From: Simmondsia chinensis
Taxonomy: Eukaryota > Streptophyta > Magnoliopsida > Caryophyllales > Simmondsiaceae
Direction: 5' to 3'
DNA: 64,000 nucleotides
NCBI GenBank assembly: GCA_018398585.1
Contig: JAGTTD010000008.1
Location: forward strand, 1,686,501-1,750,500
A program made the translations under genes and the position numbers. The notes below the pieces were generated by a model. The model searched no databases, was not told the DNA's origin, and saw only the letters and a list, made by a program, of their open reading frames with translations. Below are positions 20,630 through 31,439 of the stretch, in pieces (position 1 is the first letter of the stretch; every line of letters begins with the position of its first letter).

Positions 20630-20960
20630 AACTATCCAAGTTGACTCATTAGCCCTCTCAAAGTGGCCCGTTAATTAGCTTGAAAGACTTGGCTCACTTC
20701 GGCTCGAATAAAAGGTCAAATCAACTTGTTTAGTGAATTGATTTGATCCAGAGACTGTAAACTTCAAACTTTATGAATTTCAAGGTAAATTAGTTAATCT
20801 CAATCTAAAATATAAGTTTAAATCTACATAAACGAGCTAAGTTCAAGTCTAAACTAGTCGAATTCGAGCATAAATGAGACTAGATGAGTTGATCTTAGCT
20901 CAAAGGTTCCTAGGCCTGGTTCGAGCTTAACAAAGCCTACACAACCTCAAGCTCAAAATT
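20630..20960. repeat. Dispersed repeat E block
   Basis: Motifs such as GGCTCACTTCGGCTCG, AACGAGCTAAGTTCAAG and GGTTCGAGCTTAAC place it with the block at 10720-11055. A shorter piece lies at 20260-20400. Confidence 0.45.
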
Positions 20961-21282
20961 TCAGCGAGTTTCATGCCAAGCTCGAGTGAAAAAAATGGTG
21001 GCAAGCCAATTAAAATAGAATAAATGACAATCAATGTATGATACGTTATAGCTGATACTATAATATAAGGTTGATTATTCAAGTTATACTTAACTAGCCG
21101 AGACATCTCAGTTACCAAAAAGGGTCCACCGACTAAACTTATTTTGAGCCCTAAAATCTCAAGATTGGCCATGCTCTAGATAAAAGCCTCATCGGCCTTA
21201 TTAATCTTGAGATGGAATTAATTTTGAGTATATGAGCATTCAATATATTTTTAAGGTAGCAAATGAAATAAAACCTCGAGGA

Positions 21283-21573
21283 TGTTGGGACCACCCTCAA
21301 ATAACGAAGCCCTAATTGAAACAGTAATAGTATACAAACAGAAGAGACTGGGGGTCGGAGCCTATGTCTACGGCGGAGTGCACAACAATTTCACTATTTT
21401 GAGAATAGTACGCAAGGCAATTTCAGTGGTACACATCAACCCTAATGACCCTATGAGTATCTATACAGTCACACATTAAACCCTATTGTCTCATGAAGCC
21501 TAAACCAGATTGGTGTAATCCTGAACTTCGTAAACAAAGCCCATCAAACCAAGTTCCACACACAAGCCCAACA
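21283..21573 (-). mobile_element. Solo LTR, short copia-like family
   Basis: The borders are TGTTGGG and CCCAACA (7-bp inverted), 291 bp apart. The interior shares CCTATGT(C/T)(T/C)ACGG, CACAACAATTTCACTATTT and GAGAATA with the solo LTR at 49579-49850. The flanking pentamers GAGGA and GTGGA differ at one base. The orientation is inferred from the similarity to the LTR at 101-672 and is not certain. A 65-codon open frame inside is not a gene. Confidence 0.65.
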
Positions 21574-21639
21574 GTGGATTTGTTCTTCCGAGAGTTGAAA
21601 TTTGTTGTAGTTAATACTCCTAATAATAAGAGTACAAAA

Positions 21640-22140
21640 GAGAGGTTTTTTTTTCAAAAAAAAAAAAAAAAAAAAAAAAAACCAAAAAAGGAGATAATAT
21701 TAAGAGAGAAATAATAGGGTACATTTACTAGGCACTGAATCCCAGTAGAACTCCGAAGTTAAGCGTGCTTGGGCGAGAGTAATACCAGGATGAATGACCT
21801 CTTGAGAAGCCCTCGTGTTGCCAACACCATAAGGTTGGGGTCCTTGGAAACAGCCTCTCGGCAGGTCACACCCTGAAAGGGTAAGACTGCGTATATCAAC
21901 CCCCCCGACCACACTTAGGTAGGAGCCCTTGAGGCACTGGATCTGTTGTTGTAATAAGAGCATAGACAAGAGAGAGTTTTTTTTTTTTAATTAAAAAAGA
22001 AATAATATTAAGAGATAGAGAATGTACAAAGAGTTAAGGACAAAATGTCCTCAACATTACAAAAAAAAGAAAAAAAAAAGTAATAGTATAAAACCCTCCA
22101 ATCCATTTGCAGATCAACTAAGACAAGAGAGTAATTAGCA
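21640..22140. repeat. Dispersed repeat with AAATAATATTAAGAGAGAA core, locally duplicated
   Basis: The segment 21990-22110 (AATAATATTAAGAGATAGAG, AATGTACAAAGAGTTAAGGA, CAAAATGTCCTCAACATT, CCTCCAATCC) matches 34785-34915 (AAATATCATTAAGAAAGAAG, AATGTACAAAAAGTCAAGGA, CAAGATGTCTTCAG, CCTCCAATCC). Short forms occur near 36890 and 41597. Its class is unknown. Confidence 0.45.
21720..21958 (+). mobile_element. 5S rRNA-derived SINE, copy 4
   Basis: The 5S part is strong here: CTCCGAAGTTAAGCGTGCTT, GGGCGAGAGTAATACCAGG, then GAAGCCCTCGTGTTGCCAAC, which keeps more of the 5S 3' end than the other copies. The tail follows: GGGGTCCTTGGAAACAGCC, AGGGTAAGACTGCGTATATC, TAGGAGCCCTTGAGGCACTG, ending CTGTTGTTGTAATAAGAG. 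Instead of a short target duplication, a longer imperfect direct repeat containing ATAATATTAAGAGA lies on both sides (about 21640-21715 and 21968-22030), so the insertion may sit within a local duplication. Confidence 0.75.
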
Positions 22141-22479
22141 TGGCATGGAGTCATCCGGCGGAACAGAAGTGAAAGAGCGTGATAATTGTTATTGCAGGTT
22201 TGCTTGAAAGGTCTGGACATCCATTATGATGTGGTGAAGCATCCAATTGGTCACCCCAAGAACACCAGCCGAGCTATTCGAAATGTGGCAGGTGGCGTTT
22301 GCTCGTGCATACGCAGAAAAGGCATGGATCATGTCTTTTTTTGCCCCTATGTTCAATTCGGGAAACGAAGACAATGTCGTTTTCACCAGTCAACTACTAA
22401 TATTAGTAAAGTACTAACGACCATCAAATTTATAGTTGCATCATGGGCAAAAGAGTTGGACTCTTCCACTCACATCTCC

Positions 22480-22640
22480 ATTAGGGATGTAAAACAACCG
22501 ATCGTTTGATGAACTACTCGTGTTCGAAATCAATTATGGCTTGTTCGTGTTCGTTATGATGGGACTCAATAGCTTACAAGCTGAGTTCGAACATGGGGTT
22601 CTCGATTCGTTAACATTCGCTAATGTAACTCTACTAAAAC
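22480..22640. repeat. Dispersed repeat E fragment
   Basis: The text GTAAAACAACCGATCG, GCTTGTTCGTGTTCG and GAGTTCGAACATGG is a worn version of the repeat E motif set. The neighbouring open frames (22186-22509, 22520-22807) show no domain and are not called. Confidence 0.35.
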
Positions 22641-22874
22641 ATACATATAAATGTTTACATGTTGAGAACTATGAGAAGCGTATAGAAATTAAACGATTAT
22701 ATAACTATTCATTCAAATATTGGCAAAAACATACGCTTCAAAGCAACTTCTATTCCTGGAGTGAAGGGTCATGTCTTTATGTAGACTGTGGTTCATTCAT
22801 CATATAGCTTTAGAAAGACTTATGTAGATGAGTCATGTAATGGTGTGGGTACGTCCTCATAGTAATAAGTTCTG

Positions 22875-22990
22875 TACAACAACAAAAATAAACCTAGTGC
22901 CTCAAGAGCTCCTGCTAATGCAGGGTCTGGAGGGGTGAGATACGCATTCAGGATGCTACCCCAAAGGGCTCCCGCTAATAAGTTATGTTC
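22875..22990 (-). mobile_element. RTE-type LINE tail fragment, rearranged
   Basis: Plus-strand text ACAACAACAAAAATAAACC, TAGTGCCTCAAGAGCTCCTG, AATGCAGGGTCTGGAGGGG is the reverse complement of the shared tail. It is followed by a second short copy of the GGGCTCCCGCTAAT motif, so it is rearranged. Confidence 0.55.
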
Positions 22991-23524
22991 ACTTGAGTTC
23001 ATTTATCATCTCTCTGAAATCCAACTTTGTACATTATTTTCGTTTGTCAGTCTTTAACGTATAGCCTAGTGGAGTTAGCTAAGAGTGTTAGACTCTCAAC
23101 AAGGTCGTCCTACAGTCTGAACTCTGAACATCTCTTTACCACCATTGATCCCAAAACCTGTCTTTTCCTTTATATCCTAATTCTTGCTCGTAATTTTTTT
23201 CAGTAATTGAGGGCCTGTTAGATATGATTTTCTGTTTGTAATTTTTGGCTTTTGAGAAATTAAAAAGTAGGTTTTGGAAACGATTTCTTCTTGTTTGGAT
23301 TTTATGTTCTCAATTTTTACTCAAACTTGGAAAAATATGAAAATAAAAAAAGAAAACTATTAGCACGGGTATCAACATTTTTGCAGAGACTGACAGAAGG
23401 GGCAAGAATTAACGACATATAGAGATTTAAGTAAAGGATCTGCTCATCAAATGAGCATGTTGTGCATAACATAAGCAAGTACCACAAATAAGCATTGATG
23501 TTGCGTAAAAATACAAGACGAGAA

Positions 23525-23658
23525 GAACAACAATAACAAGAAACCCCGTGCTTCAAGGACTCCCGCTAAGGTAGGGTCTGGGAATAGAGAGATGTACGCA
23601 GCCTTACCCCTACAGGGTGCAACCCTGAAGAGAGGCGGTTTCTGAAGATACACGGAAT
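23525..23658 (-). mobile_element. RTE-type LINE tail insertion with target duplication
   Basis: The reverse complement holds the tail motifs: CCTCTCTTCAGGGTTGCACC, GTAAGGCTGCGTACATC, ACCTTAGCGGGAGTCCTTGA. It ends with a GTTATTGTTGTT-like repeat. The flanks TACAAGACGAGAA (23512-23524) and TACAAGACATGAA (23659-23671) match at 11 of 13. Confidence 0.65.
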
Positions 23659-23963
23659 TACAAGACATGAACCTGACCCACAAATAAGAGAAAGGGGAAA
23701 TCAGCAGGAGCAAAGATACACCGATCGAATTGATTCCTAAGCACACATTCTGATCTGCAAAATGTAGGTTAGCGGTCCCATGTGATTCCAGGGAAGACCC
23801 TATGGTGCCTAATTTGGTTCCAAAGGAATGCCTTCGAGAAGATTCAAAAAGGTAAGTCTTAGCTCAAGAGTGCATATGGTTAGAAGTGCTGAAATTAAGG
23901 GGAAAAATATAGAATAAGCAAACTAAATATTGAAGTTCTTAGCGTGTGATATACATATATATA

Positions 23964-23968
23964 TGGAA

Positions 23969-24012
<44 letters not shown>
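23964..24012. repeat. (AT)n microsatellite
   Basis: An uninterrupted AT dinucleotide run of about 49 bp. A second, shorter TA run is at 52918-52944 in the last intron of the adaptin gene. Confidence 0.95.
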
Positions 24013-24015
<3 letters not shown>

Positions 24016-24049
24016 CGTGATAGTAAAACAGTAGAGTCCAAGTGTTAAT

Positions 24050-24600
24050 AGGACTATCCTAGAAGAGTTTATATCAATTAGTACGCCTCCTCAATCTAAA
24101 GTGGGGGAGACCACTGACAGATTGCCTCGGGAATAAGTGAATTGAGAAGGGGAGAGATCTTCTTAAAGATGTCTGCCAAGTGCCAACTGCTCCTCTTTTG
24201 GGCTGTACAGTACTCGAATGTCACCTTGTACACGTTTCTCCCAGATTTGCCGATAGATACTAAGCTGAAATATTAGCTGAACAAAGATTGACCGGATGTC
24301 TAAGAAATACCCCAATTGAGTTGAGTGAGCTCCAAATCCAAAATTTCTGTCTTGTCTGTATAGAAGACTTCCTATTATAGTTGGCTAAACAATTAAATTT
24401 GGAGAGTTTTCCAATTTGGCCAAGGTTGATCTTCCTTTTTCTTTGCCAACACTATTGGAAGTTTTTCGGAAGTTAGGTCTCATCAGATCCTACGGAATCA
24501 CTTGATCACCCACTGTGAGCTAATTGGCGACTCCTTCCCCAATCTGTCACGTGATACCATGTCATAGTGACAGAGTGATTGTTAAGAATAAGAACTCCAC
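24050..24600. other. Unidentified intergenic stretch
   Basis: The composition is less AT-rich than its neighbours. I find no open frame of note, no repeat border and no RNA gene. The text around 24087-24110 is weakly reminiscent of LTR-element debris, but I cannot support that. Confidence 0.3.
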
Positions 24601-24790
24601 ATGTTAGTTAAATGAAAATATTACATAGGAGTTGTAGGAAAGAAGAGGCCAACATATAAGCCTAATAGGTTACTCCGCCTAACGCCAATTGATTTTAGGA
24701 TGGAGCCTTATTTGGGCTAATATATGGATCTCATATATGCCAACTCCGTGGATTGCGCCTAAAGGACTGGTGAAATTTGACAGTGATCGA
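24600..24790 (-). repeat. Dispersed repeat D unit
   Basis: Plus-strand text AGAACTCCACATGTTAG, AACATATAAGCCTAATAGG, TTGATTTTAGGATGGAGCC and GATCTCATATATGCC is the reverse complement of repeat D. Confidence 0.5.
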
Positions 24791-24929
24791 CATGATGTAA
24801 GCTAGGGCAAAGGGCAACAACTATACCAACGTTGAGTGCATCCATGGTCATGCTTGGCCTTTGACTAAGTGTAATGCATTGAACTGACCATTAACTCGAG
24901 TTTGACTATGTTGTCATGGGCTTTACCAC

Positions 24930-25420
24930 ATTTAGAGCTGCAAACAAACCAAATAGCATTGCTCGTGCTTGAAATTAATTAAGGCTCATCCGTGTTTCGT
25001 TTTGGGGGCTCGATAGCCTGCCGAACTGAGTTTGTGCAAGCTAAACAAGCTTAACGAGCCAAACTCGAACAACGGAATGCTCGACTTGTCAACATTCGCG
25101 AGCAATTTAAAAGGGTTAATTAAGACCTTGTTAAGAGCTTGTTAGCAACTCGATATTAGCTTGATAATGGCTCGATGATAACTCGAACTGCTCGATTCGA
25201 TAGCAAGTTCATCTTGATTATAAGCTCAACTCAGCTTGGTAATGAGTTCGATTTAGCTTGAAACACCAACGAGCTAAACCAAGCTGAGTATCGAACACAC
25301 TAATATTTTACTGAATCGAGTTCAAACAAAGGTTTACAAGCTCGATAAAAGCTCAAAATCCTTATTGAGCTCGAGTTTGAACAAGGAGATCCTCGGCTCG
25401 AGTCAGCTCATTTACACCCC
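24930..25420. repeat. Dispersed repeat E, longest block
   Basis: It includes GGCTCATCCGTGTTTCG, GCTAAACAAGCTTAACGAGC, AAGCTCAACTCAGCTTGG, GCTCGAGTTTGAACAAGG and ends GCTCATTTACACCCC. The last motif looks like an element terminus, and its partner would be GGGGTGTA(T/A)ATGAGC, seen at about 10731-10743. Both therefore may mark the borders of one DNA-element family. Confidence 0.5.
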
Positions 25421-25429
25421 AACCACATT

Positions 25430-26012
25430 GATTATTGATGTGGCCTAGCATTGAGCTCGGTCTTCTAATGTGAATTATTCTGTCCCCTCGACACGTGGCA
25501 TGTTTTCATCGGAGTATAATTTAGCCACATCATACACAAGGCATCATCAAACTGTACCTAAGCTACCAGTTTTTCAAATGTTGCTTGCACTCGGTCGCTC
25601 GGCTTGTATCGTGAATTGTAGAAAAAAATGCACATTTCCCCTTGAATTAAATCTACCACAAAGCCTCTAGGCTTCCAAAACATAGCATAACCTGGTTCAC
25701 CATTTGAAACCTGGTTTCCCAGTAACCTGATATCGGACCTATCCTTGCTGAGAAAACTAGCTCAAAAGTAGAGGAACGTCCTCATTGTATAAGCTTGACT
25801 GTGCCAAACCCCCTGTCCATTGTGAACCATGTCAAACCACCACAAAACACAATATTTGGGTCCAAATACTGTATATTAACCCTAACTCTAATACCATATC
25901 AAACGATATTAGGACCAGCTCCAGCTAAAAATCCGTGACAAGGATATCCTCACCATCTTGTCAAGTGACGTGTGATTTCAACACACTAGACAAATTCATC
26001 ATTTTAAAACTA
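25430..26012. other. Unidentified intergenic stretch
   Basis: No convincing gene or repeat is seen. The open frame 25470-25670 has no domain, and its composition is that of the surrounding DNA. Confidence 0.3.
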
Positions 26013-26290
26013 AGGCTCTATTTAGTTGGACGAAAAAACATTTTCTATGTAAAAATATTTCTCCTGAAAAGATTTTTCTCTAAAAATAACTTTTGTTTGA
26101 TTTATGAAAGGAACTTTATTATATAAAAATGTATATGAATCATCTCTGATCCATTAGTGAACTCAAGATGGAAGGTGCAAGATCAAGATTGAAAAATGTT
26201 TTTCTTCTTCTGAAAAGAAAATCTCATTCCCATTTTCTGAAAAGAATTCTTCTTCTCCTTAATAGGGGAAAAGATTTTCTCATGAAGCTA
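26013..26290. mobile_element. Family C MITE
   Basis: The left end AGGCTCTATTTAGTTGGACG followed by GAAAAAACATTTTCTATG fits family C. The interior repeats GAAAAG(A)TTTTTCTC-type motifs. The right terminus is lost against the LTR fragment at 26295. Confidence 0.5.
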
Positions 26291-26294
26291 TTTT

Positions 26295-26540
26295 TGTTAG
26301 GAAAACCCAAAAACACCTAATCCTAAATCAAAATAGTGAACACAAATAAAAAGGGATTGGGGGAAATATACGAACGCTAGAATTTACGTGGTTTTGCTGA
26401 AGCCTACATCCACGGAGGAAAGCAACTGAATTTACTATATAAACCGAGAATCACTATTGGTGCTTGTTCACACTACTACGCTAGCACAAGAGTGTCCTAT
26501 AATAGGCCCCTTACAAGCATAACCAATGAAAGCCCAAGAG
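26295..26540 (-). mobile_element. LTR fragment, copia-like
   Basis: It begins TGTTAGGAAAACCC and contains TTTACGTGGTTTTGC and CCTACATCCACGG, the same conserved stretch seen in the LTRs at 101-672 and 21283-21573. No matching CTAACA end is found, so it is truncated. Confidence 0.5.
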
Positions 26541-26616
26541 TAACCATCAATCAATGCCATTAACTCAAGCTCCAATCAATTTAACCATGAATATGACTAT
26601 TACCAGAGGACTATCA

Positions 26617-26894
26617 GGCCTCATTTGGTTGCTGCATAAATTTAATTCCTACAAAAAGTTGTGTTCCTTGGGAATTCAAATGAGAAATAGAACTTTCTTG
26701 GGAAGGTCAGTTAAAAATAAAGAAATTAGAACATGTCTAGAGAGGCTGCGTATGTTACTTCCTAAGTTTTAAAGTAATTCAGAATTGCTAAGCAATTTCT
26801 ATTTCCCGTATTCTGTCAACCAAACAAGAGCCAGAATCCGTATTTTTCGCATATCTACTTCATGTGCTTACTTCCTGCATACCAAACAAGGCCT
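26617..26894. mobile_element. MITE family B, complete copy
   Basis: The ends GGCCTCATTTGGTTG and CCAAACAAGGCCT are inverted repeats 278 bp apart. Internal marks are AGAAATAGAACTTTCTTGGG, GTTACTTCCTAAG and CTACTTC(A/C)TG. Related copies are at 27554-28052 and 28246-28535. A 72-codon open frame inside is not a gene. Confidence 0.65.
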
Positions 26895-27294
26895 CAATCT
26901 CTGTACTTAACAATTTTTACTATCTATTTATAAAGAGAACTATTAAAATACAACGGAAAACTATTTCTATCAAATCAAACGCATGATTCTATATGATTGA
27001 TGTTCGAAAAAACCACACATACAAACAACAAAAGCAAAATCAATACACAATAATTCGAGAAGAATATGAAAAAAGAAAAAGGATCACATCAGAGTAATGG
27101 CGATGAATTGAATGATGAGATTCGATTAGCGATTGATGAAAGTTACCGATTCTTAGGGCTTGTAGTGTTGAAGATGGCGCAGCGGACGATCGTGGAGAGA
27201 GAGAGAGTTGCTGTTGCTGCCATGGCGTAGGGTGAGGTAACCGACGACGAATCATGAACGTGTCCATGAACTGCATTTTAACCAGAATAATAAA

Positions 27295-27545
27295 TTAAAG
27301 CGTTATTTATATCAAAGCCCCTATATTTTTACATTAGATTAATTTAGTCGTTGTAGTTTTAATTATATCTCATACGGGAGCTCTTAAGATATTGGGCTTA
27401 CTGTTGTTGTTGTTGTTGCTGTTGCTGTAGTTTTAATTATATCAATTTACTTATAATTTATATTGTATTAATTTAGTCTTTTAGTTAAATTTAAATGAAG
27501 TGATTGACGCAATTTTTAATGGCACATAATCAACAATCACCTATG
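27295..27545. mobile_element. MITE family A, half copy carrying a tail insertion
   Basis: The left arm AGCGTTATTTATATCAAAG, ATTAATTTAGTCGTTGTAG is family A. It is interrupted at 27370-27425 and resumes with AATTATATCAATTTAC and ATTAATTTAGTC. The right arm is absent; a family B element starts at 27554. Confidence 0.55.
27370..27425 (+). mobile_element. 56-bp RTE-type tail insertion with perfect 18-bp target duplication
   Basis: The insert holds only the last part of the shared tail (ACGGGAGCTCTTAAGATATT, GGGCTTACTG) and then TTG repeats. The repeat TGTAGTTTTAATTATATC is exact on both sides (27352-27369 and 27426-27443). It shows that a very short 3' piece can be inserted by the LINE machinery. 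Confidence 0.85.
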
Positions 27546-27553
27546 CGAACTTT

Positions 27554-28052
27554 GGCCTCGTTTGGTTGGCAAATGAATTAAATTTCTACGAGAAGTGTAC
27601 TTTTCGGGAATTTACTTCCCTTGACAACTTCCGGTAAAGCAGTATAAAAGTGTTTGGTTGTCATATGAGAAATAGAACTTTTTGGGAATTTAATTTCTCT
27701 ATTTTGTTTGATTGATACAATAACTTTCTATGAAATATAATTAAAATAATTATTATACCAATTGCTAATCTTCCAATTTCCATTAAGGAATGATAAAATT
27801 AATAGAGGGATTCATAATCAGAAGGGTAAAGTTATCATATTTACAAATTACAAGGGATATGATTGTTATATAACTTAAAAGTTACCAAGGAAGTAGAACT
27901 TGCCTAGAGAAGCCTAAGTAAGTTACTTCCTGCGTTTTGAGGTAACTACTTCCTGCATTCTGTCCACTTCTCGCATATCAAACAACAGCCAAAATTCGAA
28001 CTCCCTATAAATTATAACTTCCTGCATCTATGTCCTGCGTACCAAATGAGTC
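27554..28052. mobile_element. MITE family B, longer copy
   Basis: It begins GGCCTCGTTTGGTTGGC and ends GTACCAAATGAGTC. It shares AGAAATAGAACTTTTTGGG, GAACTTGCCTAGAGAAGCC and CTACTTCCTGCATTCTGTCC with the neighbouring copies. Confidence 0.6.
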
Positions 28053-28245
28053 TTTTATTTATCTCCATTTCTTTTGCCTTTTCTACATCATCACAAGCCC
28101 TAAATTAAAAGCAGCAAAATTGATGATTTTGAACCATTTTTTTTTAATAGCAATGTTATTATTATAGGAACAATTTATGTCGTTTTTAGAGCAATGATAA
28201 AGTCAATTGAAGTACAACTACTTTGACAATACTAAGACTTTGTTT

Positions 28246-28535
28246 GGTTGACAAATGAATTGAATTCCTGCTACAGGTTATATTTTTTGGGAATTTAATT
28301 CCTACATTAACTTTCTAGAAAGTAGGTAAAATATGTTTTGTTGCTAAGATAAGAAATAAAACTTCTTTCGGGAGGCTCGTTAAAAACTAATGAATAAGAA
28401 CTTACCTATGGGGGCTTAGATAAGTTACTTCCTATCTTTTGAAGAAGCAGTTTCCACTTCATGTATTGTGCCTACTTCCTGCAATCCAAACAAGAGCTTA
28501 AATTTGTACTTTTCATGAAATTCTACTTCCCGCAT
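28246..28535. mobile_element. MITE family B copy, cut by a LINE
   Basis: It starts GACTTTGTTTGGTTGAC and contains AAGAAATAAAACTTCTTTCG and GTTACTTCCTATC. The right end (GAAATTCTACTTCCCGCATC) runs directly into LINE sequence at about 28540. Confidence 0.55.
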
Positions 28536-28539
28536 CTCC

Positions 28540-29946
28540 AAGGAAAGAAGACGCCCGATGAATGGCGGAAGAGTACATTAGTTCTTGTCTATAAGAATAA
28601 AGATAACATCAAGAGCTGTGCCAACTACAGAGAAATCAAACTAATGAGCCACACTCTCTAAAGCTTTGGGAGTGCGTCATAGAAAGAAAGCTTCGACAAT
28701 GAGCAGGGGCTTCAGATAATCAATTTGGTTTTATGCCAGGTAGGTCAACAATAGGAGCCATTCATCTCCTGAGGAGGTCCATAGAGCACTACAGAGATAG
28801 ACAAAATGACCTCCACATGGTTTTTATTGATTTGGAGAAGGCATATAATAAAGTATTGAGAGAGGTCATATGGAGAGTCTTGGAGGAGAAAGGCATCCCC
28901 CAGCCTTATATACGAGTCATTAATGACATGTATGATGACGCCCGAACCAATGTGCGCACAACGGAAGGGGAGACAGACGTTTTTTCCATTACAGTTCGGG
29001 TACATCAAGGATGAGCCTTGAGTCCCTTCCTGTTCATTTTGGCTATGGATTAGCTCACTAGGCACATCCAAGGGGACGTGCTGTGGTGCATGCTTTTCGC
29101 AGATGATATAGTCTTGGTGGGAGAATCTAGGGAGGAGGTGAATGAGAAACTAGAACTCTAAAGGATGGCCTTAGAATCAAAAGGTCTAAGACTCAATAGA
29201 TCTAAGACCGAGTATATGGAACTCAAGTTCTATACCTCTACCAGGCCAAGCACAAAAGTCATCAAGATATGATTCGAGTGCATACCACAGAAAACATGCT
29301 TTAAATACTTGGGTTCCATAGTACAACAAGACGGCGAAGTGGACGCAGATGTAAACAACAGGATTAAGGTGGATTGGCATAAATGAAGGATGGCTTTTGC
29401 GGTACTGTGCAATAGGAAGTTCCCATTAAAGTTAAAGGGTAGATACTATAAGACGGTAGTGAGACTGGTTATGTCCTACGGGGCAGAGTGCTGGCCGGTT
29501 AAGTGTTATCACACGTAGAAGCGGAAGGTGGTGGAGATGAGGACGTTAAAATGGATGTGTGGACACACAAGGAAGGATGGGATCAAGAATGACGTCATAA
29601 AAAGTAAATTAAGCGTGGCCTCAATAAAGGATAAGATGAGGGAGCAACGTCTGCGGTAATTTGGACATGTTAGGAGGAGACCCACCCCTACTTCTGTTAG
29701 GAGATGCGAACAACTCTATATTACAGACGAGAAGAGAGGGAGATGTCGACCAAAAAAGAGTTGGATGGAGATAATTCGATAATACCTTGCATATCTCAAT
29801 TGAAATGAGGAGATGACCCTGGATAAAGCTCAATGAAGGAATAATATAGATATAACTGATATAGCAGTATAGGAGCATCGAGCACTTGCAAGCTATGCGA
29901 TAAGGCGGCTTGCATGCCTGCTTGCATTCTCTATACTCTCTCTGCT

Positions 29947-29989
<43 letters not shown>

Positions 29990-30330
29990 TACTCTTTATA
30001 TGCTCTATTCTCTTTATATGATTGTATTGTGGCGTATATGAGATCTCTCCCCTTATATGCTTGTTTTCTTTTGTCTTTTGCTTTTGATGCTATGCTTCCA
30101 CGCTTATGTACTTACTTGCTTACATTATTACATGCATCCAGATTTCTCGTGATCTCTATTATCTCTATGATTTCCACACTCTTCGTACCTATTAGGTTGG
30201 GGGTCCTTGGAAACAACCTCTCGTTAGGGTCTCACCCTGAAGGGATAAGGCCGCGTACATCCTATCCCTCCCAGACCCTGCTTATGCAAGAGCCCTTGAA
30301 GCACTGAGACTGTTGTTGTTGTTGTGATTA
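28540..30330 (+). pseudogene. RTE-type LINE, 5'-truncated and decayed
   Basis: Reading across frames gives the reverse transcriptase order: TPDEWRKSTLVLVYKNKD and SCANYREIKLMSHT at 28551-28660, [16 protein letters not shown] near 28815-28860, the catalytic FADD near 29097-29108, then [10 protein letters not shown] near 29430, a C-terminal RKDGIKNDVIKSKL segment near 29570 and [12 protein letters not shown] sequence near 29700. Stops and frameshifts break it in several places, and the ORF start and any endonuclease are missing. A CT-rich 3' UTR with a (CT)n run (29948-29986) leads into the tail at about 30195-30325, ending GACTGTTGTTGTTGTTG. Confidence 0.8.
29948..29986 (+). repeat. (CT)n microsatellite in LINE 3' UTR
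   Basis: A simple CT dinucleotide run. Similar CT-rich 3' UTR sequence lies in the LINE fragment at 31440-32376 (near 31940-31970). Confidence 0.9.
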
Positions 30331-30494
30331 ATTATATATTCTCATGTTAACTATAATATGATTAATTATGGGATTTTCACTCCAAACATTACCATGTAAC
30401 ATCTTGTACTTATTTTTATGATACTTACAATAAGGATTATTAATTTAGAATAATAAAATAAATAATTTGATGAAATATGGCTCTTTTAAAAGTT

Positions 30495-30615
30495 AGGAGC
30501 CTTTCGAGCTTTTCTACAGGTAGTACCTTATAAGGATAAGATTCAGTATATTTTAACTTCAAACCTTGTTCTTAGTAGGAGCTTCTCTGAGGCATTAAGT
30601 TGTTATTGTAATAAA
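30495..30615 (+). mobile_element. RTE-type LINE tail fragment, diverged
   Basis: The text GGATAAGATTCAGTATATTT, CTTGTTCTTAGTAGGAGCTT and GAGGCATTAAGTTGTTATTG follows the order of the tail. A second scrap (TTTTCGAAAACAACCTTTC) is at 30719-30740. Confidence 0.4.
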
Positions 30616-30764
30616 ATATCTCAATAACACATTAACTTTTCTGATATATGTGTTTAATAATCTTAGTATTATTACACCAATAGTCTCTTGTTAATAACAA
30701 TTACTATTGTTTGTGGAGTTTTCGAAAACAACCTTTCTTTAACATTGCGCCCTATAAGTGTAAG

Positions 30765-31308
30765 TAGGGATGGCAATACGGGCGAACCCGTTACCAGCGG
30801 GTACCCACCCAGTTTGGTACGGGTATGGGTATAAGTGAGGCAAGTAGCAGGTACGGGGTGGGTGTACCTGCCCGTAACCGCCACGTGTATGGGACGGGTA
30901 TGGGTATGTATTGTACCCGCCCGGCCCCGCTTCATACCCGCCCCACCCCACCTTATACCCACTATATGTTCGCTTCATTTTGTATCTAATTAACTTTCAA
31001 ATTAGAAAATGCATACTCAAGTTCAATTACCAAATTATTTATTAATGTTATAAAAAATATAATTGAATTTTAAAAACTTGTATATGAATAATCTTTTTGT
31101 ATCCACATTAGGATAGGTATGGGATGGGTAATAGATACCCGCGGGTAATGGGGGGAAGTTACGGGTATGGGTTCGTACCCACGGTACAAGTATGCGTATC
31201 CACTTTATACTCGTGACAAGTAATAAGACAGGTATGGATATAAATTTGAGTAGTGGATATGGGTACGGAGGAAGCACCTTCCTACCTGCCCCGCCACTTT
31301 GCCATCCC
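30765..31308. mobile_element. MITE family F, second copy
   Basis: The ends TAGGGATGGCAAT (left) and TTTGCCATCCC (right) enclose subterminal GGGTACGGGTAT / TACCCGC repeats like the element at 19094-19618. The centre is AT-rich in both. Open frames within it reflect the repeats. Confidence 0.65.
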
Positions 31309-31439
31309 AAGGTGAAAGACTCCATAAATATCACCCTCTTCAAACCTTATCTCAACAGCAGCCTCTCTATTTTTATCCATGTTTTTTCATAAATCATTCT
31401 CAGTTTTGGTACATTGGCTTATTTCCCCTATTCCTGTTT

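Noticed and set aside
22186..22509. A 107-codon open frame with several Cys residues
   Set aside because: No conserved domain could be recognised, there is no supporting splice structure, and an antisense frame of similar length overlaps it.
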